64,000 nucleotides of DNA, from positions 558,001 to 622,000 of the forward strand of contig JAPEHQ010000004.1 of the NCBI GenBank assembly GCA_027405735.1. The letters run 5' to 3'. The stretch is from Mucor racemosus (taxonomy: Eukaryota > Mucoromycota > Mucoromycetes > Mucorales > Mucoraceae). The notes below the pieces were generated by a model. The model was not told the origin of the DNA, did no database searches, and was given only the letters and a program-made list of their open reading frames with translations. Positions within the stretch are counted from its first letter, which is position 1; every line of letters begins with the position of its first letter. Both the position numbers and the translations under genes were made by a program. Positions 11,466-21,694 of the stretch are shown in pieces.

Positions 11466-12567
11466 TTAATAGTCCGTCCAAAGGCCGTTTCTTTCCAAAT
11501 ATACTTTCACACAATTGGGCATGCTATCAAAAACTTTTTGGCACTCCTCCTGTTTAATGGTGTTGTACCAAACCTCAGTTACACGCTCCGAAAGATCAAG
11601 GATTCATTTGGGCGCTGTTTTGTACTCATTAAGCCTCCTCTTTAATAAGATCCACATATTTTCGATCGGATTCAAGTCAGGAGATAGCGGAGACCAATTT
11701 ATTACTTCATAGTCTTGATCCAATAGATATTCCTTGACTAAATTTGACGTATGCTTTGGAGCATTGTCATGCTGGAAAATGATCTGATCACGACGAAGGC
11801 CTAATTTATCCAAAGTAAAATTGAAAGTCCGCTCCAAATCGTCTTCAAAGATTTGTTTATACAAATGTCGATCCACAGTACCCTCAATTCTGCATATCTA
11901 TCGAACTCCGGCATACGTAATGGCCCTCCAAAACATGACACTCCCACCGCCATCTATAACGGTCATCTTCACATAATTAGATTTCAAGCTCTCACCGTCT
12001 CAAATCCAAAGCCAGCTTCTTCCATTTAAGTTAAATCTATTAATGTTGGTCTCATCTGATCAAATCACCCTTTTCCGTTCGTCGGAAGTCCAATCCTTGC
12101 GAAGATGACACCATTCTAAACGCCTTTTAATATTAGCCGGAGACAGCATAGGTTTTTTAGGCTTGATAATTGCTCCTATGCTCCCCCTACGGAGCGATTT
12201 CGGACAGTTTCCGGGCTTTTATTAACTCCGAAATTACTCTCAAGTAGTTTAAAATGTTACTTGAATTTTTGACTGCTTTTTTTGTTGCTTGGCGAACACA
12301 AAACCTTTCATCAGATTCAAACAGCAATTTAAGTCGACCCCTTTTAGACACACCCAAACTTGTGCAACACCGTTTCTTAATTTTTTCCACAACAGGCTTA
12401 CCTACATGCAATATTTCCGCAACTTGGCGCACTGATTTACCGGTGTTTAAAAGACTAATGGCATCATTCTCCTTATTCTCCTGAAGTTTTTTCATATTAA
12501 TTTTCAATAGGCCAAAGCACCAGAATCTGTATATGAAATATGCATCTTTTTTATTTTCTTTACCCAA
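11466..12567 (-). pseudogene. Tc1 transposase (DD34E), inactivated
   Basis: A cut-and-paste transposase. The N-terminal half (12567 down to 12187) has a Tc1-type helix-turn-helix, AISLLNTGKSVRQVAEILHV. After a frameshift near 12190 the frame continues through KKPMLSPANIKRRLEWCHLR. The catalytic residues are recognisable: SDETN for the first Asp, FQHDNAPKHT for the second, and SPDLNPIENMW for the Glu, with 34 residues between the second Asp and the Glu. Several in-frame stops break it, three of them TGA, one just before SDET where the family has Trp or Phe. The tail ends GLWTDY and stop at 11466. It cannot make a full protein as it stands. Confidence 0.9.
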
Positions 12568-12657
12568 TTAGGTGTTTATTTACTGATTTTCAAGCGCTCA
12601 AGATACTAGTGCAAATTATGGTTCTACAATCATCGATTATCTAAAAATCAAAAATGG

Positions 12658-12870
12658 CTCTCAAAACTGTCCCAATGCATATACTGTCCCAAATTGGGTA
12701 TAAATTCAATTGACCAATAAAATTCGAGATTTTTTTAATTTAATATAAAAGGAAATTAATTGATCTTCCGAAATATATAAAATATGTCGTACTTTAAATA
12801 TATTTGTTGTACCTGAAAATCATACTAAACTTAAAACTAAGAAACATTGGGACAGTTTTGGGGGTCACTG
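12658..12870 (-). repeat. Right terminal inverted repeat of Tc1 element
   Basis: Partner of 11226-11440. The outer tip ends GGGGTCACTG, followed by the TA target duplication. The inner edge begins CTCTCAAAACTGTCCC. Confidence 0.9.
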
Positions 12871-12953
12871 TATATGTAATCTCATTCCCTACATTGAATA
12901 AAACCTACTTTTTACTCTTGTCTAATTCTTATTAGTTTTGGTAAAATAGTGCA

Positions 12954-14475
12954 GCTTACTTGGATTAGTATTCATAAGGAAGATTATATTTTAATTATTT
13001 TTAATATAAGTGCGCAGCAAATGCTGTATGTTGTATTTTAGACTTTACATAAAATAGGCTTTCGAATCATTAATTATACAGTCAAACCTTAGTTTTTGTA
13101 TAAAATTTTAATATCTGCATCTCACAGCTGCCTGATATATTTAAACAGCCGCGTCCGGACTGTCCGGTAATTTTTTCAAGAAATTTATAGCTTGGAAATG
13201 TTATTAAATAGTCGCATCCGGAGATTATTCGGCATTTTTTTAGAAGAGTGGCCATTGACAAAAATGTGGATTACATTCAATTTATAATAAAAAAAAACAC
13301 CACCCTCAGGGGTCTCTAAATGTGCCAAAAAAATTCCTGTAGATCTAATTTGTTTTGTTTGTCAAAAATCTAACAATTATACATTAAGAACACTTATTAA
13401 AATCCAACGTCAATCATGTTGTAAATGTATGTAATAAAGAAAGATAAGTACGTGAGAATTGGTCAATCTTTATTAAATATAAAAAACGAGATGGGGAAAT
13501 CAAAATGAAGGGTGAATGTCTACTGCTATTTATATTTGATTTAAGGATTGCTTACACACCTGTCTAGAACAGTGTTCTCATACTAAAATTTAGTGTCAAT
13601 CCTCACTTATGCTAATGTAATTATATTCAGATATAGATGATCAGTCTAAAGTCTTTAGTTGCTCTTGGCAACACTAATTATTAATATTCTTTACTTTCTA
13701 TCTTTTATTGTAAGTCTAGATTATTAGAACTTAGCTTATGTGATTATCAGGGTAATCATTTACAGTGTTTATATGACACATATGCTAAATATGTAAAGGC
13801 ATAGTTTATTGCCATATTTAAACTACAATTTAAGGTACATTTATATATGCAAATACAACAAATCACTGAAATTCAACATGAGATGGCATTTAGTAGCTAA
13901 TACTAAATGCTAAATGTCATACCAAACCATCAGCATGAACAACAAATATCACTAATAAACACTGTTTAGGATACTGACTAAACATTGAGCTGGATTATGT
14001 AATACTAATAATGAGCACAGAAGGCATGCTTTATCGTAACTCCTTAATAGGTTATCTGGATATGATCATTAGAATTAGGAACTGTAAGGATACGGAATGA
14101 CGCATATAGACTTTATATCAATTATGGGATAAGGTGGAGTCATTATATTATATATTATACTTATTATAAGGTGATGATATGATATTATTTAAGCTGAGCC
14201 AACGTAAATCTTTACCTGCGATTCACATTGACTTTTGTTACGCCAGGAGATTATATCAATCTCAAAGCTAAAATATGTGAATTATCCTTCGAGTTTATAA
14301 ATAAATACAATAAAAAGAGACAATAATGTATCAGCTTTTCCAACTGTATCTCAAAACTAAAAGAAGTCTACCGTTTGTTAAGATCTAAAAGTATGGGTCT
14401 TTTATATCTATTTACTATTTACTACTCAGATTATAACTAGAAAACCAATAGACCAATATGATAAGTATTGTCCAT
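12954..14475. other. Repeat-island spacer with short palindromes and an old LTR-2 relic
   Basis: No gene. At 13140-13260 two imperfect copies of a 60-75-bp unit lie in tandem, each with an unusually GC-rich core (CCGCGTCCGGACTGTCCGG in the first). At 13884-13908 there is a palindrome, GCATTTAGTA, a short loop, and its complement. The stretch about 14270-14440 resembles the minus-strand 3' part of LTR-2 (compare 8760-8910), but is decayed and truncated. Confidence 0.45.
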
Positions 14476-15005
14476 TGTTGTATTCCACCTACTAGTATCA
14501 TACGTTATCACCTTCTACAGTATCAATACATCTTACAATCTATTGACTACGACATGTATTGAAGTGCAAAGTCTTGATATCGGATATAAGAAACTCCTAG
14601 CATACCAAGTTTAATCCAGTAATTACCAAGAACTCTTGGGACTCAATTATGACACCATACTATTTCATCCCAGCAATTAACCAATCAAGTAGCTATCAAA
14701 TCAACATCGAAGCATATTTAGCGCAGCATTGAAACAAGACAACTCACAAGCTCTGCAAGAACGGTTAAATTATAATTGATCCATTTCAATCCATAGATTA
14801 CTATCAAACAGATCTAATGGTTCAATAGTGTTTTAAATTACATCTCAGGATCTCAATGTCAAATCAATATAAAAGGCCATACTTTTATATCTAAATAAAC
14901 GATATCTTGTTTTTATTATACAGTTGAAGAACTGATTCATTACTCATTCTTTTATAATTGTATTCTTTTTTAAGTATTATTTATCAATCCTGAAAATAAA
15001 CGACA
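14476..15005 (+). mobile_element. Solo LTR, family LTR-2, full length
   Basis: 530 bp, beginning TGTTGTATTCCACC and ending AATAAACGACA. It is flanked by an exact 5-bp duplication, TCCAT, at 14471-14475 and 15006-15010. TATAAAAGG is at 14868 and an AATAAAC signal at about 14894. This is the cleanest copy of the family; others lie at 8752-9288 (inverted), 6879-7237 and 23302-23726 (partial). Confidence 0.92.
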
Positions 15006-15237
15006 TCCATATTGATTCAGCAAATACGAGATGTACTTTGTTGAATTATAGCCTTAGTTAATATGTTTCATAATTAGTATTTTTCTTGTTCTTGTTGTTT
15101 AGTTTGTTGAGAACAGGTCCGTGCCCTGAGGTTAATGTTTATATTAATAGCGCCGCCTATTAATGTGCTGTCATAAAATGAGCTAAATGTGCTATTGAGC
15201 CACATGGAAAAATAGAGTATCCGTAGTTGATACTTCC

Positions 15238-15547
15238 TGATTTATCGAGACTTTGTAAATTAAAATCAACGTAAAAAGTACCATTTATTAGAATGAATTA
15301 AATATGGGTTTATATAGTTATTGGAATTTTGTGATAAGATCTAATGGACAGGGATCCATTAGATGTGACAATAGATATTATTATTAATGTGTATGGATAT
15401 AACATGTTATGTTTCAGTGGTAATATTGCTATAAGTTATGTTTCGTTATTAGTTCCTGGGTGACAGGAACCAGTTACTGGATAGATAAGATCTGCTAGAT
15501 TTGTCGGAGATATTCTATATATCGAATGTTGTAATTCTGATAGATCA
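15238..15547 (-). mobile_element. Solo LTR, family LTR-3, copy 2
   Basis: 310 bp. On the plus strand it begins TGATTTATCGAGAC and ends GATAGATCA, with an exact 5-bp duplication CTTCC at 15233-15237 and 15548-15552. Read on the minus strand it matches the copy at 5894-6169, with a TATAAACCC motif followed by AATAAA. It has about 30 bp of additional internal sequence relative to copy 1. Confidence 0.9.
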
Positions 15548-15552
15548 CTTCC

Positions 15553-16311
15553 TTCCGAAGCATCGGCTATTATACCATGGATTTGTGCAAGCCACTATCA
15601 TAGTATTAGTGTATCAGGTTAGGATGAAGATTTGTAGAAGGTGATATGGAATACAACAATATGTACTAAATCATTTAATAAAAATAAAGGAAAACTGTTA
15701 TAAAATGAAAGAGCACACTAAAACTAAAGAACTTTATTATAAGATCGAAACATCTTCTTTTATGTTTACATTCTCTAATTATATGACTAGTCTCAAACGA
15801 GTCTATTTATATATATATATATATATATCCAATCAAATCTAGGTGACACACACTAGTTCCACATTCCTGCATAAACTGAGCTTTATAACATAATACACAG
15901 CAATGTAAAACTTAGCATATCAAACTGTGTCGTAATCTTAACCAAGGAATGCACCCAGATCTGTGGATGCAACAACTTTTTCTATTATAAAGAATATTCT
16001 CCCGTTTAATCAATTATCAACGAATATTCTATCTACTTAACTTTGCCTCATCCTTGTCGGAACTGGTTCTGGTCAATCTATTCCCATCAAAACCTCATAC
16101 AACTAATCTTCCAACTTACAAAATCAAGATTTAACTATCAAATGTTATATCCTATATCCGCGCTCCTAAAACATATAAATACCTGATCTTTAATACTCAT
16201 AGTTTGTCATCTTCATCCTTTTTTTTTTATACATACATATACTTAAATAAATATATCTAGTTCTAATTTTATTTTCGCTGGTTATTTTAAGTATATATAC
16301 AAACAATCTTA
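15553..16311. other. Repeat-island spacer
   Basis: No gene. About 15627-15661 resembles the end of LTR-2 (minus orientation). Near 15805-15828 there is a TA dinucleotide run. At 16170-16240 a TATAAATACC motif is followed by AATAAA, suggesting another LTR ending near CTTAACA at 16314, but its start was not found. Confidence 0.4.
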
Positions 16312-17388
16312 ACATGCGTATTCAGGTAAAAGAAAAGAATACCAACTGGATAGTCTGATATGTCTTATGAAATGGTGAATATATCATTGGAATATGAAAA
16401 CAAAAAGAAAGAATCAACACACGTAGAAAAGGATTTTCAAGGCTTTACATTATTTAGCGCAATTAAAACCCTACTAAATTACTCATTTCGACCAATGTAA
16501 AAGCAGCATTACAGCGCATTAGATATAAACTAAACAAAATAGGCAGTAACTGTTATAATAGAAACATACATTTTTCTACCAGAAAACCGTCTGGCATATC
16601 ATAGATTCTTTAAAAAATTGTAAAAGCGAGACTACAGAGCGACGCCATAATTGAGCATCATAGCAAGATCGAACGGCTAAGTCTGTTAGACCTTAGACTA
16701 TGGTATATATCTAAGCTTTAAATAAAAATGTGTCTTTTTTTAAACTTTTCTTATATTTAACCACGTATGGTCTGAAAATTCAGTTTTTGTAGCGGACATT
16801 TTCGGGGCTCATTTTACCCTTACCAACACTCATGATTTTGATCAAAAAAAAGAAAAATTAAGTTTTGATACCAGAATCAACGTTTAAATATACTACAATG
16901 TGAGAGAAAATTGTAGCCATAGCTAATACGCATTTTATAAAAGCTTAATATTAAATGTTAAGTAATGAAACTTTGTACTTTTGTCCCAAAAACGGTTTTT
17001 TGATTAAAGGATTTTCATGTAATATTTTGCAATAAAAATGTTTGTTATTTTTTATTGAGCAAATAGAGCGCTAAATTCTGCATATGTGTATATATTTTGT
17101 ATTTATAATTGGTAGTATAATGAACTCTAAATTTGCAAAACCAAAAAAAAAAAATTAAAAAATGTCAAAATTGATGATCTGGACAAAAATAATTTTCTAA
17201 ATTAATATTCCGCCTATAAGCTTTGTAAGTCTTAAAAATAAGAAATTTTTCGATGTTTGAGAACTTTTTCAAGAATTTACGATACTGTACCCACTTGATT
17301 CAAGCTTATTACTATAAATCCTTATACATGTTAATATTGTGTGGTGGCTTATTTGATGATAATATAGTCTTACTTTATAACTATTGCG

Positions 17389-17670
17389 CTAGAGATAATT
17401 TACATTAAGTTTTAGTCTTATCTCTCCAATATCATAAACATAAATATAAACATGGCCATCATTGGAACGTATTGCCGCCTTTTTACTCTCTTTATCCCAA
17501 GCCAATTTATTAAATGCTTTACCGGAACCAACTTGAGTAGTACCTACAAATGGTTCCTCGGTATTTCCATTCAAATTCCATAAATTAAATTGACTGGTTC
17601 CATCTACAGTAGTATCAAACGTATCATCAGCCCGCCTTATGATAAATATCAATCTAAAATCATCAGAAAC
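17389..17670 (-). pseudogene. Dynein intermediate chain C-terminal WD40 fragment, copy B
   Basis: The minus-strand frame reads WDVSDDFRLIFIIRRADD, then VDGTSQFNLWNLNGNTEEPF, then GSGKAFNKLAWDKESKKAAI and GHVYIYVYDIGEI. This is the pattern of the last WD repeat of cytoplasmic dynein intermediate chains (DLWNLNxDTE ... ALNxxxW ... VGxSxGxxxIYDVGE). Only about 95 residues remain. There is no start, and the frame contains a two-residue duplication (IYVYD for VYD). It is a captured or retained 3' end of a host gene, not a functional locus. The intact gene is not in this window. Confidence 0.75.
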
Positions 17671-18259
17671 ATCCCATTGCCATTATTGTAAGCTATGAAA
17701 AAAAAGTTTTATTTTTAATAATACCGCAATTAAATGAAAAACAAGATGGTAATAATAATAGCATATGGTGAGTATTTAACATCTAAGTAAGTTTGATAAA
17801 GTATGCTTTTGAACCCTTTTAAAAATCCTGAGGAAAACACAACATCTTGGTGCTGTAGTAATTTCTATCCATCAAAATGTTGCGATTTCCACCACTACAC
17901 AATGAATGCACTTTTTTTTATCTATCTTGACCTCGATGTACATTAGGTATCAGTTTTTTACCAGTTGTATTTTCTCTGATTCAATAATATTCAGTCATAT
18001 TGAACGATAATTTGTAGCATTACCAAGAAATAGTATAAATGCTTCAAGAGTTTTCCGCATATCAAGTTATACGATTTAGTAGCAATGATTGCACTTAACT
18101 ATGCTTTTTAAACCTATTGATGTGAATCAGAATAATTAGTGTTTTCATACAAAAGTAAGCTTTGCTTTATACATTTACATTCTTTACCCATTTAATAAGT
18201 GACATTGCATTTGTTATCCGTTACATCAATCAACCAACTTATCTTGATTTGATACGTTT

Positions 18260-18439
18260 TGTTATATCAGAATCTAGATATAACGCTACAGTAGTCGTAT
18301 TATCAGGACATTGTTATTGTTACACCATTAATAGCTATCGTATCACCTGATAATCTCCTCTACATATAATCTCATCCTATACATTGAACAAAACCTCACC
18401 TTTTACTCTTGTCTAATTCTTATTAGTTTTGGTATAACA
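18260..18439 (+). mobile_element. Solo LTR, family LTR-180
   Basis: 180 bp with perfect 7-bp inverted ends TGTTATA and TATAACA. Flanks CGTTT (18255-18259) and CGCTT (18440-18444) are a near-perfect 5-bp duplication. Segment A lacks it at the equivalent place (about 10180-10205), giving an empty-site comparison. It has no clear TATA box. Confidence 0.85.
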
Positions 18440-18737
18440 CGCTTTACAATTAAATGTTTCAATTACACTCGAGCAACCAGGTATCGCCACAAACAAATCT
18501 CATACAGGTCGACAAAGAACCACAATTTGGATCTTTTTTTTGTGTTCATAGATCTGAGCTCTGTCACACATTTACAGATCTCTGCATAAACCATATCGCC
18601 TCTGTCTGTTTAATTTAACGGAAATATATTGAAAGCCAACATCCTATTTGCTAAAACGCTTTTATTATTGCTAGTCGACACGTCGACAGGACTAATTTGA
18701 TGCTAGTTTAGCATCAGCAATTGAATCAGATAAATTT

Positions 18738-19007
18738 GCACTACAGCCCACCTGTGTGCTGTACAAGATGATTTTTCTGTGCACAGGTGGTCTGCACACT
18801 ATCATCTGAGCTGTTGTGTCCACTGAATATGATGACTAAAAGGATAAAAAGATGAACATGGTGTAATGATCTGTAATTTTGGACTAACAACAAACATGAT
18901 GGATAATACGCCGCTTATAGATATTATTCTTGTTATTATAAATTGAAAATTGTTGATCACTTGGTTGATGAAGGTTCGTGTTCTTATTTGTAAATTAGAT
19001 ATTTATG
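18738..19007. other. Spacer of the B/C inverted repeat
   Basis: Contains a hairpin-forming pair, CCACCTGTGTGC and GTGCACAGGTGG, at about 18748-18791. Similar TGCACA-rich words occur in the array at 22800-23130. No coding frame was seen. Confidence 0.5.
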
Positions 19008-20225
19008 AATTGAATAAATTGGCTGGGGACAAAGAGAGTAAAAAGGCGGCAATGGGTTCCAGTAATGGCCATGTTTATGTTTATGATATTGGAGAGATAA
19101 GGCTAAAACTTAATGTAAATTATCTCTAGCGCAATAGTTATAAAGTAAGACTATATTATCATCAAATAAGCCACCACACAATATTAACGTGTATAAGGAT
19201 TTACAGTAATAAGCTTGAATCAAGTGGGTACAGTATCGTAAATTCTTGAAAAAGTTCTCAAACATCGAAAAATTTCTTATTTTTAAGACTTACAAAGCTT
19301 ATAGGCGGAATATTAATTTAGAAAATTATTTTTGTCCAGATCATCAATTTTGACATTTTTTAATTTTTTTTTTTTGGTTTTGCAAATTTAGAGTTCATTA
19401 TACTACCAATTATAAATACAAAATATATACACATATGCAGAATTTAGCGCTCTATTTGCTCAATAAAAAATAACAAACATTTTTATTGCAAAATATTACA
19501 TGAAAATCCTTTAATCAAAAAACCGTTTTTGGGACAAAAGTACAAAGTTTCATTACTTAACATTTAATATTAAGCTTTTATAAAATGCGTATTAGCTATG
19601 GCTACAATTTTCTCTCACATTGTAGTATATTTAAACGTTGATTCTGGTATCAAAACTTAATTTTTTCTTTTTTTGATCAAAATCATGAGTGTTGGTAAGG
19701 GTAAAATGAGCCCCGAAAATGTCCGCTACAAAAACTGAATTTTCAGACCATACGTGGTTAAATATAAGAAAAGTTTAAAAAAAGACACATTTTTATTTAA
19801 AGCTTAGATATATACCATAGTCTAAGGTCTAACAGACTTAGCCGTTCGATCTTGCTATGATGCTCAATTATGGCGTCGCTCTGTAGTCTCGCTTTTACAA
19901 TTTTTTAAAGAATCTATGATATGCCAGACGGTTTTCTGGTAGAAAAATGTATGTTTCTATTATAACAGTTACTGCCTATTTTGTTTAGTTTATATCTAAT
20001 GCGCTGTAATGCTGCTTTTACATTGGTCGAAATGAGTAATTTAGTAGGGTTTTAATTGCGCTAAATAATGTAAAGCCTTGAAAATCCTTTTCTACGTGTG
20101 TTGATTCTTTCTTTTTGTTTTCATATTCCAATAATATATTCACCATTTCATAAGACATATCAGACTACTATCGAGAAGCTAATATTCTTTTCGTTTATTA
20201 TCTGAATATGCATGCTAACACAAGA
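19008..20225 (-). repeat. Segmental repeat, copy C, inverted relative to B
   Basis: Reverse complement of the left 1.2 kb of copy B, ending at the shared boundary GCATGCTAAC near 20219. It is truncated inside the dynein fragment at its left end. With copy B it forms inverted arms of about 1.2 kb separated by 1.5 kb. Confidence 0.88.
19015..19129 (+). pseudogene. Dynein intermediate chain fragment, copy C
   Basis: Plus-strand frame LAGDKESKKAAMGSSNGHVY followed by VYDIGEIRLKLNVNYL and stop at 19129. This is the last 37 or so residues of the same WD40 tail as copy B, and it keeps the single VYD that copy B has duplicated. It is cut off at the segment boundary. Confidence 0.7.
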
Positions 20226-20366
20226 GACTAATGTTGTTAATGGCGTCTGGTCAGATTGAATTTATATTCTTTTTATTTTTTATATCCTAAATTCAGACAG
20301 ATAATCTCATTTTATCATTTAAGGCATATTTAAATATTAATAATTGAAAAAGGTATACAATGATAA

Positions 20367-21694
20367 ATGAATGACACAGAAGAAGAGAATATAAAAGAAA
20401 AGATTAATATAGAGATTAATAGATTAATAATTGATAAATGGTATTTTTATGAATCTAATTGGAAAATAATTAGTAAAAAATATAATCATAGAACTACTTT
20501 AAAATATATGAAAGATATAAATTTTATAAAAGATGTATTACTTAATCAATTAGGCTATATTCCTGTATTTTACTTTTTAAATATTTTATATGGGACACAA
20601 GAGTATCCAGGTCCATATCCTGAATTAGATAAAGGTCTTATTTTATTATATCATTTAGTTTGTGGTCTATCAGGGCAGAAAATGTCTCAATTTATGTGCT
20701 ATGCTACTTTTTATGATTTATATAAAAAATTTTGGATAGACAATTATAAAAGAATCAATAAAATAATAAACACAGATTTGTTAAACTTATTTTCAAATAT
20801 AAAGATAAGATTATTATCTGCAAAACTATATAACCCAATAGGATTTAAGAATGTAACTTTAATTATAGATGGTCATGACTCAAAAATAAAATACTACAAT
20901 CCAGATACAGAAAGAATAAAATTACATTCTTATAAATTAAAAAAACCAGGTGTCAGAACTCAAATTGTTTGTGATATGAATAAAATGATAATTTATATTT
21001 CAGACTCCGAAAAATGTGGTGAATCTAATGATGGTACAATGTTCTTAAAAATGAATCTCTATAATAAACTACATATTGGTGATTGTTTGGCTATGGATGG
21101 AGGTTATCCACTATTTATAAACCAATTTAAAGAAAATGGAATTAATCTTGGATATGAATTTAAGATATGCATTTTATGTATCCAGTTAGAAAAGAAAAGG
21201 ATAGTAAATTGAGTGTGAATGAATTACATTTTAACAGCGTATTTGGAAGTTTTAGATCCATAATAGAGAATGAATTTAGTGTTATAGGAAGTAAATTTGA
21301 GAGGTTTAATAATAACAGAGCATCTGTACAGGTATCTGATATAAAACATTACAATATACAATTTAAATTATCTTGTTTACTGAAAAATATTTGGCAAATG
21401 GTTAAAGATTATAATATAGAAGAATTACCGCATCATAAGCTTTGGTATAGTGATGGCTTTGAGTTTCCTATAAAAGAAAGTAAGATACAAATTGCATTTA
21501 ATGATGAGATTAAGATAAATAAAAATCTAATTGAAATAAGTACGTTACAAAATAAATTATTAAATATGAGCCTTGATGAATTAGAAGTCGATTCTATCAA
21601 TTTTGACGAAGATGAAATTATGGAAGAAGAAGTTTCATTAAAGCATAAAAGAGTTAAAAAAAGTATTGTATATATTGAAAAGCCTGATAGATAA
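20367..21694 (+). pseudogene. DDE-type transposase (DDE_Tnp_4/HARBI1-like), frameshifted
   Basis: Two overlapping frames (20367-21212 and 21167-21694) form one transposase of about 440 residues, broken by a frameshift between 21150 and 21185. The N-terminal 150 residues are helical and Lys/Asn-rich. The catalytic core is readable: first Asp in LIIDGHDSKI (about residue 168), second Asp in CLAMDGGYP (about residue 246), and the Glu in SIIENEFSVIGSKF in the second frame. The spacing and the DGGYP and ENEF motifs match the DDE endonuclease domain of Harbinger-like and related eukaryotic transposases. The C-terminal tail is acidic then basic. Terminal inverted repeats were not found, so the element's borders are unknown. 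The frameshift suggests it is dead, though a sequencing error cannot be excluded. Confidence 0.75.

Larger units (their letters stand above)
11226..12870 (-). mobile_element. Tc1/mariner transposon with 0.2-kb inverted repeats
   Basis: 1645 bp between duplicated TA dinucleotides (11224-11225 and 12871-12872). The ends are CAGTGACCCCCAAAACTG and its complement. The inverted repeats are about 213 bp long, and each carries the core AAAACTGTCCCAATG twice: at the outer tip and, in reversed orientation, at the inner edge beside TATACTGTCCC. The transposase relic is on the minus strand. It was inserted at TA in an LTR-180 copy; the empty site is visible in both sister LTRs. Confidence 0.95.
11123..12948 (+). 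mobile_element. Solo LTR, family LTR-180, split by a Tc1 insertion
   Basis: The LTR pieces are 11123-11225 and 12871-12948, together about 180 bp. They begin TGTTATATCAG and are flanked by an exact 5-bp duplication, GTGCA, at 11118-11122 and 12949-12953. Uninterrupted sister copies lie at 18260-18439 and 23936-24115. The last bases are AAAATA rather than the TATAACA of the 18-kb copy, so the 3' end has mutated. An AATAAAACC signal lies in the right piece. Confidence 0.88.
16312..18737 (+). repeat. Segmental repeat, copy B
   Basis: Same boundaries and order as copy A (7711-10455), but without the LTR-2 insertion and with an LTR-180 insertion at 18260-18439. The left 1.2 kb (16312 to about 17505) is also present in inverted orientation as copy C at 19008-20225; long stretches of B and C are identical by eye. 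It contains the best preserved dynein intermediate chain fragment. The palindrome TGATGCTAGTTTAGCATCA lies near the right end. Confidence 0.85.
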
